From contig SIJG01000043.1 in NCBI GenBank assembly GCA_023374025.1, forward strand, positions 1,128,683 to 1,192,682: a stretch of 64,000 bases of DNA, in the 5' to 3' direction. Below are positions 45,191 to 57,155 of the stretch, in pieces. Made by a program: the position numbers and the translations under genes. The DNA is from Heterodera schachtii (lineage: Eukaryota > Nematoda > Chromadorea > Rhabditida > Heteroderidae). The notes below the pieces were generated by a model. That model ran no database searches and was not told where the DNA came from. It saw nothing but the letters and a program-made list of their open reading frames with translations. How positions within the stretch are numbered: the stretch's first letter is position 1; every line of letters begins with the position of its first letter.

Positions 45191-46705
45191 TGCTTTACCC
45201 CACGCGATTTATGCAAGGATTATCGAAACGGAGGCTGACGGGGAGGGGTGAACGAGATCGCCGGGAAGGGGGGGGGGGCGAATTTGGAGGATTGGCGGGC
45301 GGTGGGGATTCGGATTGGGAGGATGGAAAAGTGGTAGAACAATCCAAAAGCATTCATTTAGCCCTCAGAGAGACCGGACGGACCTTCGAAAAGTAAACAG
45401 GAGGAGAAGCAAATACATGTTGTATTTGCTACAATAAATAAAAAAGGAACGGATAAATTCAACGATTTTTCAGGACCGGAATTTTTAGGACGAAGGGATT
45501 AACCTTTCCGGTCCCGGCCCAAGCTATTCTAGCAGTAACTGACTAATCAATTAGGAACAGTTAATCACTCCATCGGGCTAATTGCTATTTGCAGGATTTC
45601 TGTGAACAGAGAGGGACTGAATGTAGCAAATGGGCTGAGAAAAAGCTCTAAATTGCGAAAAAAAAATTGGACGAGTGGAGGAAAGAGGAGAAGAGGGAAG
45701 AAGAGGAGGACCACCATTGACTTTTCGAGGGGGGGGGGGAGGATGAAGAGAGTGGTGGTGGTCACAGCAACGCGTTGATTGTTGAGTTTGAGCTGTGTCG
45801 TCGTGTCGTCATGTGGTGGACAAACGGACGACCAATCGGCTGACCGTCCGTCTCCACCCGCGGCGGAAGGGGTCGAGCGGAGGGAATGATTGGTGTATTT
45901 AAGCGGGTATATTTATTGAAGGGATTGTCTCTGTGATCGCCGGCGGGGGGCGGGGGGGGGGTGGCAGCAATGGTCATCATCACCAAATCATATCCCTCTC
46001 AAATCATCAGCATCATTATTAGCACATTCGCCATTGTTAAAAGCTAACTGCTGCCGGTCTTGGCGCCCCCCCGCCCCCCCTCCCCGTCGCTCCGTTCCCG
46101 AGCCCCGCTCGAGAGTCAAAAAAGGGAGGGGGGAGGACGGCGATCGAAGACCAATCCCATCGATCATTTTGCTTAACTGGACGACGAACAAGCACACACA
46201 ACACACTCAAATTAAACAATTAAACTCACACAACGCCATTTCTATATTTAAATTTATGTCAAAATGGGGAGAGGGGGGGGGAGATCAATTAGGAAGTGAT
46301 AATTGAAAAAATTATATCTATCGTCATGGGAATTGAGAGAGGAAGAAAAGTCCAAAAATATGAGACCAAAAGACTGAAAATGACTGATAAGAAGACATAG
46401 TCTTTTTAGCCCGAGTGACGTGCGATATTCTCTGAACTTTTTTGAATCAAAGGAGGCACAAATAGACAATCATTTGGGCTCTTAAATAAAAAAATTTTTA
46501 ATTCGAGCTTAATGAGACGAAAAAGAGTTTTGATTGGGCTTATTATTGCGCAATGGGATTTATGGATTAGCAGCAAATTAAATCACCAATAATTGGTTGT
46601 GAATGTCTTATTTCGTTGCAATCTCTCGGTGATTGAGAATGTTTGGTTTTAGGCGACTTTGATTGCCAAGTGAAATATATCCAATGCCTGTATTTCGAAT
46701 TGGCT

Positions 46706-46831
46706 ATGATTAGAGAGCGGATTTTGAAGAAAAGCCTTTTTGTTTTGCTCTTCCTATGGCATTTGGCCTCATGTCATGAATTGATCAACAGATTGAGCCG
46801 AATACCACCTCCAAAGAATGGATTGTTTTAG
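46706..46831 (+). CDS. candidate 41-aa secreted peptide (unproven)
   Basis: An ATG-to-TAG frame encodes MIRERILKKSLFVLLFLWHL followed by ASCHELINRLSRIPPPKNG-LF. The N-terminus is an ideal short signal peptide (basic start, hydrophobic core, ASC-H cleavage region), leaving about 18 residues. No homologue was recognised, and a frame of this size can arise by chance. Confidence 0.2.
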   Translation: MIRERILKKSLFVLLFLWHLASCHELINRLSRIPPPKNGLF

Positions 46832-47703
46832 AGTCGTTGATTGTGCATAGGATATATATATGTACAAAATATATATTTGCTGGCTTTTTGTTGTCCGTTG
46901 AAAGTCCGTCGTCCGCCCGTGGTCCACCAAAATAATGTTGTCAAAATTGTTTAAGCTTTGCTTTTTGCTCCGTTTGATCCGCCTCCTCTCTCAGCTTTTG
47001 TTGCTGATCATCCGATTTGTCGTCCGTCTCTCATCGCTTCATCCATCCCTCTCTCTTCCCTCGCTCTCTCTCCTCCTCTTTATCTCCCCCCGCTCTCTCT
47101 CCCCTCTCTCTTCTGTCTGTCGTCCATTGTGTCTCATTGGCTTAGTGTTTAATTTTTTATTGGGTTGGCGTTGTGTAACATTTTTCCGACAATTCTCTGC
47201 CCCTCCATTTGCTGCTGTTGTCCTCGTGTTGTTGTTTTGTTGTGTGGTATTCCACCCGGTTTTTCCTTTTCTTTTATTTATTTCCTTTATCATTGTGCCC
47301 CAATTTTCCCATTGGCCGACGTGAAAATATTTTTGGCCCATTTTCCGCTGCTTTTGTTGTGTTTGTCGACCCTCTCAATGATCACAATGTGTTTGGTGTT
47401 TGTGTGCTTTTAGCGTGATAATTATGAACAGTTCATATATATGTGTTTTTAGGTGTTATGGTTTTATTTTTGGCGAACAAAGCGAAATTTTTGTTAATGT
47501 TTTTAGAATTAATTGGCAATTAAATGGTTGGAAGGAAGGTAATTAAAAAAAGTCACCTCTCATTAAAAGTAAACAGTTTCACACCTTCGCTAATTATCAC
47601 TGGACAAATTGAAGAAAAAAATGCAAATAAACGTTAAGAATTAGGAATAAATATATGTACGAATGTAAAAATTAAACAAAATAGGCACTTATACAGGAGA
47701 GAC

Positions 47704-48168
47704 TTGGACCATGCCAAGATTTCCCAAGGGTTTGACCATGAATTTGGTATTGTATTGAAAAAAATGCCTCAGGATCAGGGGTCTGGAAAACTTAAATATG
47801 AACCTTCCAAGGTCCTTCGATCTCGTGAAATTATGATAATTATTGAAACTACATTCAAAGGCTGGCCAATTAATGATGCATTAAAATTTATACAAAATTT
47901 ACGGAAATGAAATTGGCATTCGAAATTATGTCATCCATCTATTTTGGGAATGAATTGTGATGGTTTTGTACAATTTGGGGTTAGCATGCTGACCAAACAA
48001 ATCCAAATAGAACCATGGATAATGCGAAAAAGGCAAACGAAATCAGAAAAGCCAATTTGGAAGGAATGGAATTTAAGCAGAGTTGGGTCGAAGCCAAAGG
48101 GGTCCTTTTTAAAAACCAGGGCTAAACTGAAAGTAAAAACTTTTCGAAGTGAAAACCAAAAGTTGTGA
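47704..48168 (+). pseudogene. unidentified interrupted reading frame
   Basis: One frame is open for about 155 codons apart from a single TGA at 47908-47910. It has balanced composition unlike the repeats around it (for example QGSGKLKYEPSKVLRSREI and TKQIQIEPWIMRKRQTKSEK). No family was recognised; it may be a decayed transposon protein. Confidence 0.2.
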
Positions 48169-48777
48169 GGCAATTATTTCACTGAAAAGCATGCAAAAAA
48201 AAAACTTTTTTTAAACATGATAAATTTTTCGAACTGTGCTTTGAAGTTGCCATTTAATTCTGTTGTATACATTGAAATGGTCTTGTTAAAGGACTAAAAC
48301 AAAATGATGGCAGTGAGTGCAGTGGTTGACTTTTAGTGCTTGTTCGAGACCGAGAATTTTCCCCAGACTCTAGACCGAAGAAACTCCAAAAACCGAGACC
48401 TTTCTCGAGTATTGAGATGGGCGCCGGCGGTGCCGATAGTCGCCAGCAGGGAAAGATTGGTATTTTCAATGAGATTCATAAATAAATAAAATTTTTTATT
48501 TAATTAGAGATGGGAATTTCAATAAAATGGCTTTTTTTGCTGGCGTTAAATGACCTGATAATGAATTAAAAATTGCTATTTCGCCAGCACAATTGTATTT
48601 GTAAGCAAATAATAAGTTTTGAGACGAAATCTTGTAAATCTTTAATTTCTTAGGGGTGTATTTGCTGAAATTTTTTGAATAAATTCTTAAGGGTGTTGTT
48701 TTTTTCTTTTATTGAAACTATTTATTAAAATAAAACAATTAAACAACAATGGAAAAAACCCACATACATTCCAACAC

Positions 48778-49985
48778 TTAAATAATAATGCGCCGTCCGC
48801 CTTCGTGCACTTCTTCAAACACACTTTCTTCTTCTGATGACACCGAGGAATTGCGCATTTCCTCCCCCCTCTGCTCATGCTCCATCCATTCTGAGGCTGG
48901 AAACGTGTCCAAAACCCTAAAATTTTGTTGTTTTTATATATTTTTTTATTTTGGGAGAAAAGGCTTTTTCTTATTATTATTTTTGTCACGGTTTACATAA
49001 TTGCCTTTTCTTTTGATTAGTTAGAGTTCTTTTTGTGACGCGAATTTTTAGGAGGACAAAAAAAAATATAAATTTACAATCAAGGAAACGGGCTTAAATT
49101 TTTTAAGGACTGTGAATTTTAAATCTTTATGATTTATACAAAAAAAAACTTCTTAACGCCATCAAAGCCCATAGTTTTGACTCTGTGGAGTTTGATCGCC
49201 AACTGAATATGTAAAAATGGATCAAATGCTACTGTGAATAGAAAATTATTCTCCTCCTTTTTAAGTCAAATCGACTTTTATGAGTCCAACCAATTATGAG
49301 TCCATTCAAGTTTTTTGTGAAAATTTTTCTGATTATAAAAACGTCATGGGTAAAATACACAACTTTTCAATGGCAAAGTTTTTTCATTTCATTCGTCAAA
49401 TTGATTGGACTCGTAGAATTTGATGAGGATTTATAAAATGCAAGGATAATCAACATTCACCTTCTTTACCATTTTTTGCGCGGAATGAGCACCATCTCCG
49501 CCAGTTCCTCAGCTTCGTCCAAAATTCGGTCCACTTTCCGTCGCGCTTTGCGTGTGTTGGGATTTGCCTCCACACTAGCAAACTTGAACAAAAGAAATTC
49601 CATGAGCTTTAATGCTTTTTCACGAATTATTATAATTAAAAATTTGCCTTGGGAACCAATTTCTTGGCTTGTCTCATATCGTCTCCGTGGCCAACACTTT
49701 TCACGCAAAATAAAAGCGGCAATTTTGCCTCCATAATAACATGCGATTTCGGCCATCATCTGGCTGCGCGTGCTTTCGGCACGTGGCTCACTCGCCGTTT
49801 AGCCATCATATTCGCAGTTCGGGCCGGGCACTACGCAAATCTAATCGACAAAGCTTATTTTCATACAAAAATATTTTCATTTACTTCCAAAATTTTTCTG
49901 GTCCTCGTAAGAACCATAAAATAAGAATATGTCCGGCTTCGTGTATACAGACTCTTGCCACATTTTGTTCCTTAAACAAATCCTC
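48778..49985 (-). pseudogene. M41 (FtsH-like) metallopeptidase remnant with HEAGH motif
   Basis: The upstream piece (about 49985-49890) encodes VARVCIHEAGHILILWFLRG; HEAGH (49929-49943) is the zinc motif of M41 peptidases. Next, MMAEIACYYGGKIAA followed by GHGDDMRQAKKLV matches the M41 GG-x-AAE ... GA-x-DD helices, but an in-frame TAA precedes it and one extra A seems to shift the frame in GTGAAAAGTG. The last two exons (49582-49470, 48916-48778) splice cleanly and encode a charged helix (KVDRILDEAEELAEMV) and an acidic tail ending GGRRIII. No AAA ATPase part was found. Two disablements suggest a pseudogene; sequencing indels are possible. Confidence 0.4.
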
Positions 49986-52590
49986 TTCTAAAAATGCAAA
50001 GAAGCCATGAAAAATTAGCCAAAAACTACTAAAATACAGAAAACTCTAAAAAGGCACAAAAAATGCAAAGAAAGTTCTCAAAAAACAGCCAAAAGTAACA
50101 AAACCAAACTTATTTTTTAAACAATTTTTTGAATAATAAGCAATTTAAAAACGGTTAATTTCACGAAAAAAGTAATCATTTCACTTTATCAGAGCCCGGA
50201 TTCGGATTTTTTGACACCAAATTTTTTTTTAAATAGGCACCTAAAATAGACACGAAAAAGGCTTAAAAATGTAAAAAGCACAAAAGATTGAAAAAAAAAG
50301 CAGTAAAAAATTGGTATTCTTGGATTAAATAAGTTGCCACGTGTGAGAGGGGCCGAAAACCAACCGCGGGGGGACTCTTTTTTTACATTAAAAAAATCTC
50401 TTGGAAGTCAAAAGCCTTCGCAAAAAAAGTACCAAAAAATTAAAGCTAGAGGCTTCAAACAAAGTTAAAAACTCGTTCTTCGTGCGTATTAGGCCGTAGC
50501 AAGTTAGCACAAAAGGCATATGCCTCAAAATACAGGTTTTGTATCATTCGAAAGCAAAAAGTCTCAAAAAGTGCAAATTTTTTAATTTTTTTACAAAAAT
50601 TGTTAACAAATTACATTTAAATTTTGAAAATTATTCCCGGATCTTTATTGATTTTTTCATTTGGTAAAAATTTCCCAAAATGCTGATTTTGATCATAATG
50701 GTAATTTTTGGTCGGCTAAGTGCTGATTTTGAAAATTTTCAGTTGGGGAGCCCTGGGTTTTACGCTAATAAAATATCCTTTTAAGATGATTTTTCATGTT
50801 TTTAGCGTCTTCTTAGTGCTACAATTTGTTTTTGCAAAAAATCTAAGTTTTCGCGTCTAGATCTGCTGAAATGGAGGGAATTGGGTGACAATTTGACAAT
50901 TTGCCACCGCCACTCGCTTCGACTGCCGAACGGTCGCTGTGCTTTGGTCCAAAAATTCTCCGTTGACAAATGCGCGAAAGCGAGCCAACGGAAATTGGGG
51001 CCGACCAAAGTGCCGGCGAACCCCGGCGGGTCTGAGATGGCCGTTTCCGTCACAATGTTGTCCTCGTGTTTCCGCCGATCTTTAGCACTTTTTTTCCGGT
51101 ATTCGTTGGGGCATTGGACGCCTGAAAATGTTAAAAGGATACTAAGCCAAAAAAAATTTTAAACAATTTTTTTGCGGCGCATTTTTCCAAAAAACTACAG
51201 GAATTTTCTTAGAAATAATAGAAGATAGAAACACTGAACTAACGCAATTTTTAGGCGCTCACAAGAAGCACCAGCCAAAAATTCAAATGAACGAAAAATG
51301 ACTAAAACAGTGCGCATGCACTGAATTGAAATGTATTTTTTAATATTTCTTTTGTATGGGAAGCATTTGGTTAGAGAGAAATGAAAAATAGTGTGGGAAA
51401 AGAAGAGAGAAAAGCAAGGCTCAGAGTTTTCCCCTCCATCTTTTCCCCTTCTCTTTTTCAATGCTATTTTCCACATTTCTGTTAATGTAAACCAGCAGAG
51501 GTTGGATCGAATATTTTTAAATAAGAACATTGCAAAATTGCTTTTAATCGCTTGTGTAACAATTTATTAATTAATTAGTATCAAAATATCATATTTTTCA
51601 TGGGTCCAGCCAGTAATGTAAAACGACAATCTTTTTTCAAATCACCTTTTTTCGGCGCGCTTTTTCAAAAAAAATTTTTTTTTTACGTAGTTGGTGGGTG
51701 TCCGACAGTGCAGATAGGCGCCTCCGTGAAGTTTTTTTTGAAATTTTGCCTACATTTATAACAGATTTTGTTCAAAAATGACCAAGTTTTTCGTAAAATT
51801 AAAAAATTATAGACAAGATATGACTTTACGCCATAAAATGTCAAACATTTTTATGTATTTCTATATTTCTATGCAGAACAAGAACATTTTCAGAACATTT
51901 TTTATAAATAAGAACAAATCCAAACCCTGATAAACTCAATTGAACAGACGGAGCAACTCATTAATAAAATTTAAAATTTTTTAAAATTTATATTTGAGAA
52001 AAGTTCGCGCTCTTTAAGCTTTCATTTTTAATTAAATTTAATAAATAACATAAATATTTATTCATTTTTTTGAAGAAAAATAATTACAATTTTATCTTTT
52101 AAATATTAAATGTAAACATATCACATCAAAAAACATAATTTTTTTTCTTATTTTCTGTTAGGCAAAAAGTACAATTCCGTCAGCTCACTTATTTGATTGA
52201 ATGTGTTCATTTGATATATTCTATTATCATTCATAGATTTGTCTTAATTTTTTCTTTGTTTAATTCTATAAAACAAAATGAATTTAATTTAAGATTTTCT
52301 TTCTAATTTTGGCAATTTAATACATTTGTTCACCGATTATTAAATTATAATGTTTTCTTTTCTTTTATTTTCATTATTAAATTAATTTTTTGGGCCAATA
52401 ATTGAATTTTATAACGAAGAAACGAAAACCGACTAAACAAATTGCTTATTTATTTGGTCCGTTGGACTGATTTCTGTTAAATATTTTCATATTATTTTAA
52501 TTTAAAAAAAAATTCGAAAATAAAATATGAATTACAAAGCAATTAGTGCAATAATTAATTAAATTTGTTAAAGAATTTTTCGCAATATCA
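49986..52590. other. region between M41-like remnant and GPCR gene
   Basis: Mostly AT-rich. 50880-51120 is GC-richer and open in several minus-strand frames; one contains FVNGEFLDQSTATVRQSKR. It could be a further exon of the M41-like gene, but no phase-consistent model was found. 51690-51730 shares GATAGGCGCC sequence with pieces at 4420, 48430 and 55810. Confidence 0.4.
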
Positions 52591-55043
52591 ATGAATGTAA
52601 CTGTTGGCATTGAAATTCTTTACGTCCCATTTGGCATTTCAATCTTTGGTCTTCTTGGCAATGCGATCGCTTTCTTAACAATTATTCTCTCTGATCTTCG
52701 AAAGGTATTTAAAAAGAAAAGCATGATCATATTTTATGTCCATATTTTACAGTTTTCCAGAAAACCTCTATTAGAAGGGCCCCCATCTGCTAAATTGGCC
52801 TTTTTGACCACTAAAGACCGAAAAAATTGCCAAAAAAAAAATTATAAAAATTTATTTTTTATCTTATAATATTCGAAAAAATGGAACACAATTAATTATC
52901 CATCCAATCTCTAATCTATAGTTTTAAATTTCGGGAAACTCATTTTTTATGGCTAAAGGTTCTCGGTGCTTGTTTCAAAAATTCAAACTAATTACTAATT
53001 AATTTCAAATAGTTTTAATTGCTTTTCTTTCTCAGAATTACGTGAACATTTACCTTTTGGTGCTGCTCTGCTCCGACTCTGTGCTTCTTCTCGACATTTT
53101 CCTTCAGCCTTTGTTCCGTTTGGACGTGCTCACTTTTTGGACATGCGCAATCACCGAATATTTGTTCAATGCTTCCGCTTTTGTGAGCAGTTTTGCGATC
53201 ATTTCACTCACCGGCGAACGCTTTTTCTCCATCATTTTCCCTCTCCGACATTTAAAGGTCCATTTTTATTTAATTCATTTATTTATAATTAAATCATTTA
53301 AAATTTTTGACTTTTCTTTTTAACCCATTCATTTTATTATTATTTTTTTGATATCATAAGGGTTTTTTTTTATCAAATTTACTTTTATTTTTTACAAATT
53401 TTTATTTTCTATTTTTTCCACTTTGAATTATATTTTTATTTTAGTAAACAGTTAGCTCACAACTAGAGCTTTTATTTTTAGGTTTTTGTCTATTTTCTTT
53501 CCGAGCTCCCAGTTGCATGGAAACGCACGAAAAAAACATTTTTCGGTGGTTGTAAAGTTTTTTCGAGTTATTAGGGCCTATTTCCTAGGTTTTTATTTTT
53601 TTTAGAGCTTAAAAAATTTTGAACCTAAAATCCCTACTCACACAAAATTGCTAACAATATAATTTTTAAATTTCGGCCAATTTCTCATTTTATTCAATTA
53701 ATTTAATTGTTCTTTTATTTTTAATTTCGGCCAATTTCTCATTTTATTTAATTAATTTATTGTTTTTTTATTTTTAATTTTTGCGAATTTTCTAATTTTA
53801 TTCATTTAATTTAATTATTCTTTAGTATTCAAACAGTGGCAGATGGAAATTGATCATTTGTTGGTTGGTGCCAACTCTTTTTCTGAATGCCAATGTTTTG
53901 TTCTTCGCCCTCAAAAACACTGAAAGTGATCCCTACACAATTCTTGTCCAATCGTCCTTTGATGACAATGTGAAATGCGTTTACGACTACAAAAATTCAT
54001 CCGCTTATGTAAATATATTGTATTAAACATTGAAAATTTAATTTATTTTTATTTGTTATTTTTTTTTTAGTTTTTGTTTTATTGGCCCCGATTAATTTTT
54101 ACTTTTGTTTTGCCGGTTACAATTATTCTAATTGCCAACCTGGCAATTGCATTCAAAGTTCGCTCTCTGAACATCATTCAAGGTCATTCATTGTTTGAGC
54201 AAATTGAAACACTAAAATTTTCATTATTAATTAATAATTAAATTCATTAGTTATTTATTAATAGATCAATGGATGAATTAATAAATTAATTAATTGGTTA
54301 GTTATAATAATTAATGAATTAACAATTAGTAGATGCATTGATTATTAATTGATGAATCCTATTGTGTGTCTTTAATACACTCCAAAATTTACCCTTGTCG
54401 ATTTTCTGAAAATTCCCACCCCTCCTAAATTATCTGTGCCAATTTTCAAAAATTATTTTTCAAATTTCTTTCACTAATTAGGCTCTTCCTCCTCCTTATT
54501 GATTAATCAATTTGATATTTAATTGTCTCTTTAATATACTCCATAATTTACCTCATTTTCCTAAATTATCTGTGCCAATTTTTAAAAATTATTTCTAAAT
54601 TTTCTCCAACTAATTATTAGGCTATTCTTCCTCCTCCTCCTCCTCCTCTTCTTCTTCCTCTTCCGCTGACATCAAATGCAACAATGTCGTCCTCTTCGTC
54701 ATCCCAATTGTTTTCGTGGCTTTCAATTTGCCTTTTAATGTGCGCAGTGTTCTCAAATTTGTGCTCGCCTCCGTCACTAATGACTCTCTTTACCAAAAAT
54801 ATTACGCTTTTTATTCCATTTCCTTTTTTCTCTATTGCTTTAATTTTTCAACAAATTTCATAATTTATGCACTTGCCAGGTTTGAATAATCCATTTAATC
54901 CAATCAAATCTCTATAATTTGCTTTATTTAGCTCGTTGTTCCGTAAAGCATTGGTCAAAGTTTGGATGGAACCGATCAAAAAACGCATAACAAATTGGCC
55001 AAACAAAGTCCAAGTCCACCCGATGAATATTATCAGAAAATAA
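52591..55043 (+). CDS. rhodopsin-family G-protein-coupled receptor, 6 exons, 333 aa
   Basis: Exons 52591-52704, 53036-53257, 53826-54008, 54071-54182, 54621-54879 and 54932-55043 join in phase. Seven hydrophobic segments are visible. Class A motifs: GLLGNAIAFLTIILSDLRK in helix 1 (the GN signature), WTCAITEYLFNASAFVSSFA with the helix-3 Cys, GERFFSIIFPLRHLK at residues 98-112 (DRY position, here GER), a second Cys in extracellular loop 2 (DNVKCVYDYK), and NFIIYALASSLFRKAL at the end (NPxxY position with Phe for Pro). MNVT gives an N-glycosylation site at the N-terminus. The pattern is that of nematode FMRFamide/neuropeptide-type receptors; the ligand is unknown. Intracellular loop 3 starts with a run of 12 Ser from a TCC/TCT repeat. 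Confidence 0.88.
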
Positions 55044-55079
55044 TATTTTGTTTGCTTTAAATCTATTTAAATAGTTGAG

Positions 55080-55085
55080 AATAAA
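55080..55085 (+). terminator. polyadenylation signal of the GPCR gene
   Basis: AATAAA lies 37 bases after the GPCR stop codon in AT-rich sequence. Confidence 0.45.
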
Positions 55086-55972
55086 CTTATTTATTTGCTA
55101 TTCTGTTATTTTGGCCAATTTTCATTTTAATTTATTAACGAAAAAATAAATAAATGTCAAAAAAAGTTGAATATGGACACAATGTGAATTTGTGGTTCCT
55201 AAAAGTTTCAAAACAAGTAAAAAATATTTTATTTGCTTAGGTTCTTGAAAATATTCAAGTTAAAAAAAATATTTCAGAAAAATAAAAAATTATAAAAAAA
55301 AAAACTTTGAGTGATAATTATGAACAGATTTTACCCAAATTTCGCAGTGGGATATTTCGGACGGACACCTGTGGACTTTTGGAAAAAATAAATAAAATAT
55401 TTCTTGAATAAATAAAAATAAATTCTTTACTTCTTGACGAGGGAGTTGCTCCCCATATTTTTTAAGTCTCTCCGGGCCACCCGACAAATCTTTTCGGGGA
55501 ATTTTCCTCTTTGTTCCTGACTTTCATTCCCAGAGAGTGTAAGGCAGAACCATATATTAATATTAAATGTTTCCATTCATTTTTCCAGAAAGATTTTTAA
55601 ATTTTTTCAAGAAATATTTTTTCAAAATAATCCGCAATGTCTGCAGGAATTTGCCTGAAAATTTGAAATATTTTCCAAAAAATCAAAAAAATTTATAACC
55701 ATTTTGTAGCGTTTTTTGCGTCAAAAAGTCACTATTTTTGGGTCACATTTTCAACTATTTTGGGTCACATTTTCAAAAAATAATGGTTTAAAATGGTCCG
55801 GCGTTGCCGATAGGCGCCGCCGGGAAAATTTTTTGAAAATTTTAATGGTATATGGTAAGAAAATTTTCAAATTTTTCAAAAAATTTGCCCATTTTTCCTT
55901 GAAAAATTTTAAATTTTGACCTTCGTATGAAAAATCGGTCGAGAACCCCCCTTGGCGTTCAACCGTCCTACG

Positions 55973-56739
55973 ACCCTTGGCCTGAGCGGTGCTATGTCAT
56001 TATAAAAAAGCCATCAAAAAGGGCATTATAAAAAAGCATCAAATCGGAATTTTCAACAAAAAACTGGCCATAACTTTTGTAAAGTCAACTAAATTAGACA
56101 TTCTTGGTATAATGCGATAGCCCTAACATTTCTCTATTATCTGACCTAAATTTCAAAAAATTTGGTCAAAGTTGAGCAAAGTTATGGCCAAAAGTACATA
56201 TGTGGCCAGGTTTTAGAATATTTTTGGCCATAACTTTTTTGAAACCTAACGAAATTTTTTGAAATTTTGCAGGCTAATAGAGGACATATAGGCTATCGAA
56301 TGATAGCAAGATCATTTTAATTTGTTCATTCTAAGAAAGTTTTGATCAGAATTTTTGATGATCAAATAATTTTATTTTTAATTAAAAAATTTTAGTTACA
56401 AATTATTTTTATTTTTTATTTTCTTGCTATCATTCGATAGCCTATGTGTCCTCTATTAGCCTGCAAAATTTCAAAAAATTTCGTTAGGTTTCAAAAAAGT
56501 TATGGCCAAAAATATTCTAAAACCTGGCCACATGTGTACTTTTGGCCATAACTTTGCTCAACCTTGGTCAAATTTTTTGAAATTTAGGTGCGCTAATAGC
56601 GAAATGTTAGGGCCATCGCATTATACCAATAATGTTTAATTTGGTTGGCATTGACAAAAGTTATGGGCAGTTTTTTGTTGAAAATTTCCATTTGATGGCT
56701 TTTTTATAACGGCTCAGCACCGCCTGAGCCACCCCTTGC
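55973..56739. mobile_element. large foldback element, about 770 bp
   Basis: Arms of about 330 bp pair (left GGCCTGAGCGGTGCTATGTC, right the inverse with CAGCACCGCCTGAGCC). The arms contain TTTTGGCCATAACTTTTTTG, AATTTTGCAGGCTAATAGAG and GGCTATCGAATGATAGCAAG, the core words shared with the elements at 4002, 10920, 18792 and 35716. It is the longest member found. Confidence 0.75.
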
Positions 56740-57074
56740 ACATGTATGTTCGGAAACTGTTACTTGAAAACCCTAATTCATTGGTTCATTATTTGCATTA
56801 ACTTTCTTTTTTCATTTGTTTTTGTTTTTTCTTTAATCTCCTTTCTTATGTTTATTTCCTATTTATGTGTTGTGTACATAAATAAACAATTCAAAGTTAT
56901 TGAATTAAGAATATGATTATGTTGATTGACTCCTTCACATTTTGCCATTTATCCGTTGCAATTACCCAATTCCTAAGGATATCAATAAAAACAATATTTT
57001 ACACCAGCAGAAACATTCTTTTTTTAAATCCTCACATTGCCCTACAAATGATCAAAAAATAATCCATAAAAATA

Positions 57075-57155
57075 ATGAAATTATATTTCTTCATAATTTT
57101 AGCTTTCATTATTCATTCATTATGTCATTTCCATATGGAAAGCCATTCCTTTTAA
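57075..57155 (+). other. short frame encoding a signal-peptide-like leader, overlapping SPRY exon 1 out of frame
   Basis: An ATG frame encodes MKLYFFIILAFIIHSLC and then stops after a few residues. It overlaps SPRY exon 1 in a different frame. SPRYSEC effectors normally carry such a leader, so this may be the original N-terminus, put out of frame by an indel or an unrecognised splice. Confidence 0.35.

Larger units (their letters stand above)
43366..48777. other. 5.4-kb low-complexity region without recognised genes
   Basis: It holds pyrimidine-rich blocks (43805-44060; 45050-45190 (CT)n), poly-G tracts (near 44216, 44281, 44547, 45269, 45731, 45954), a 41-codon candidate secreted peptide (46706-46831) and an unidentified interrupted frame (47704-48168). 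Nothing else is supported. Confidence 0.5.
55044..57121. other. intergenic region between GPCR and SPRY genes
   Basis: No gene is supported. It is AT-rich and contains the 770-bp foldback at 55973-56739. Confidence 0.6.
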
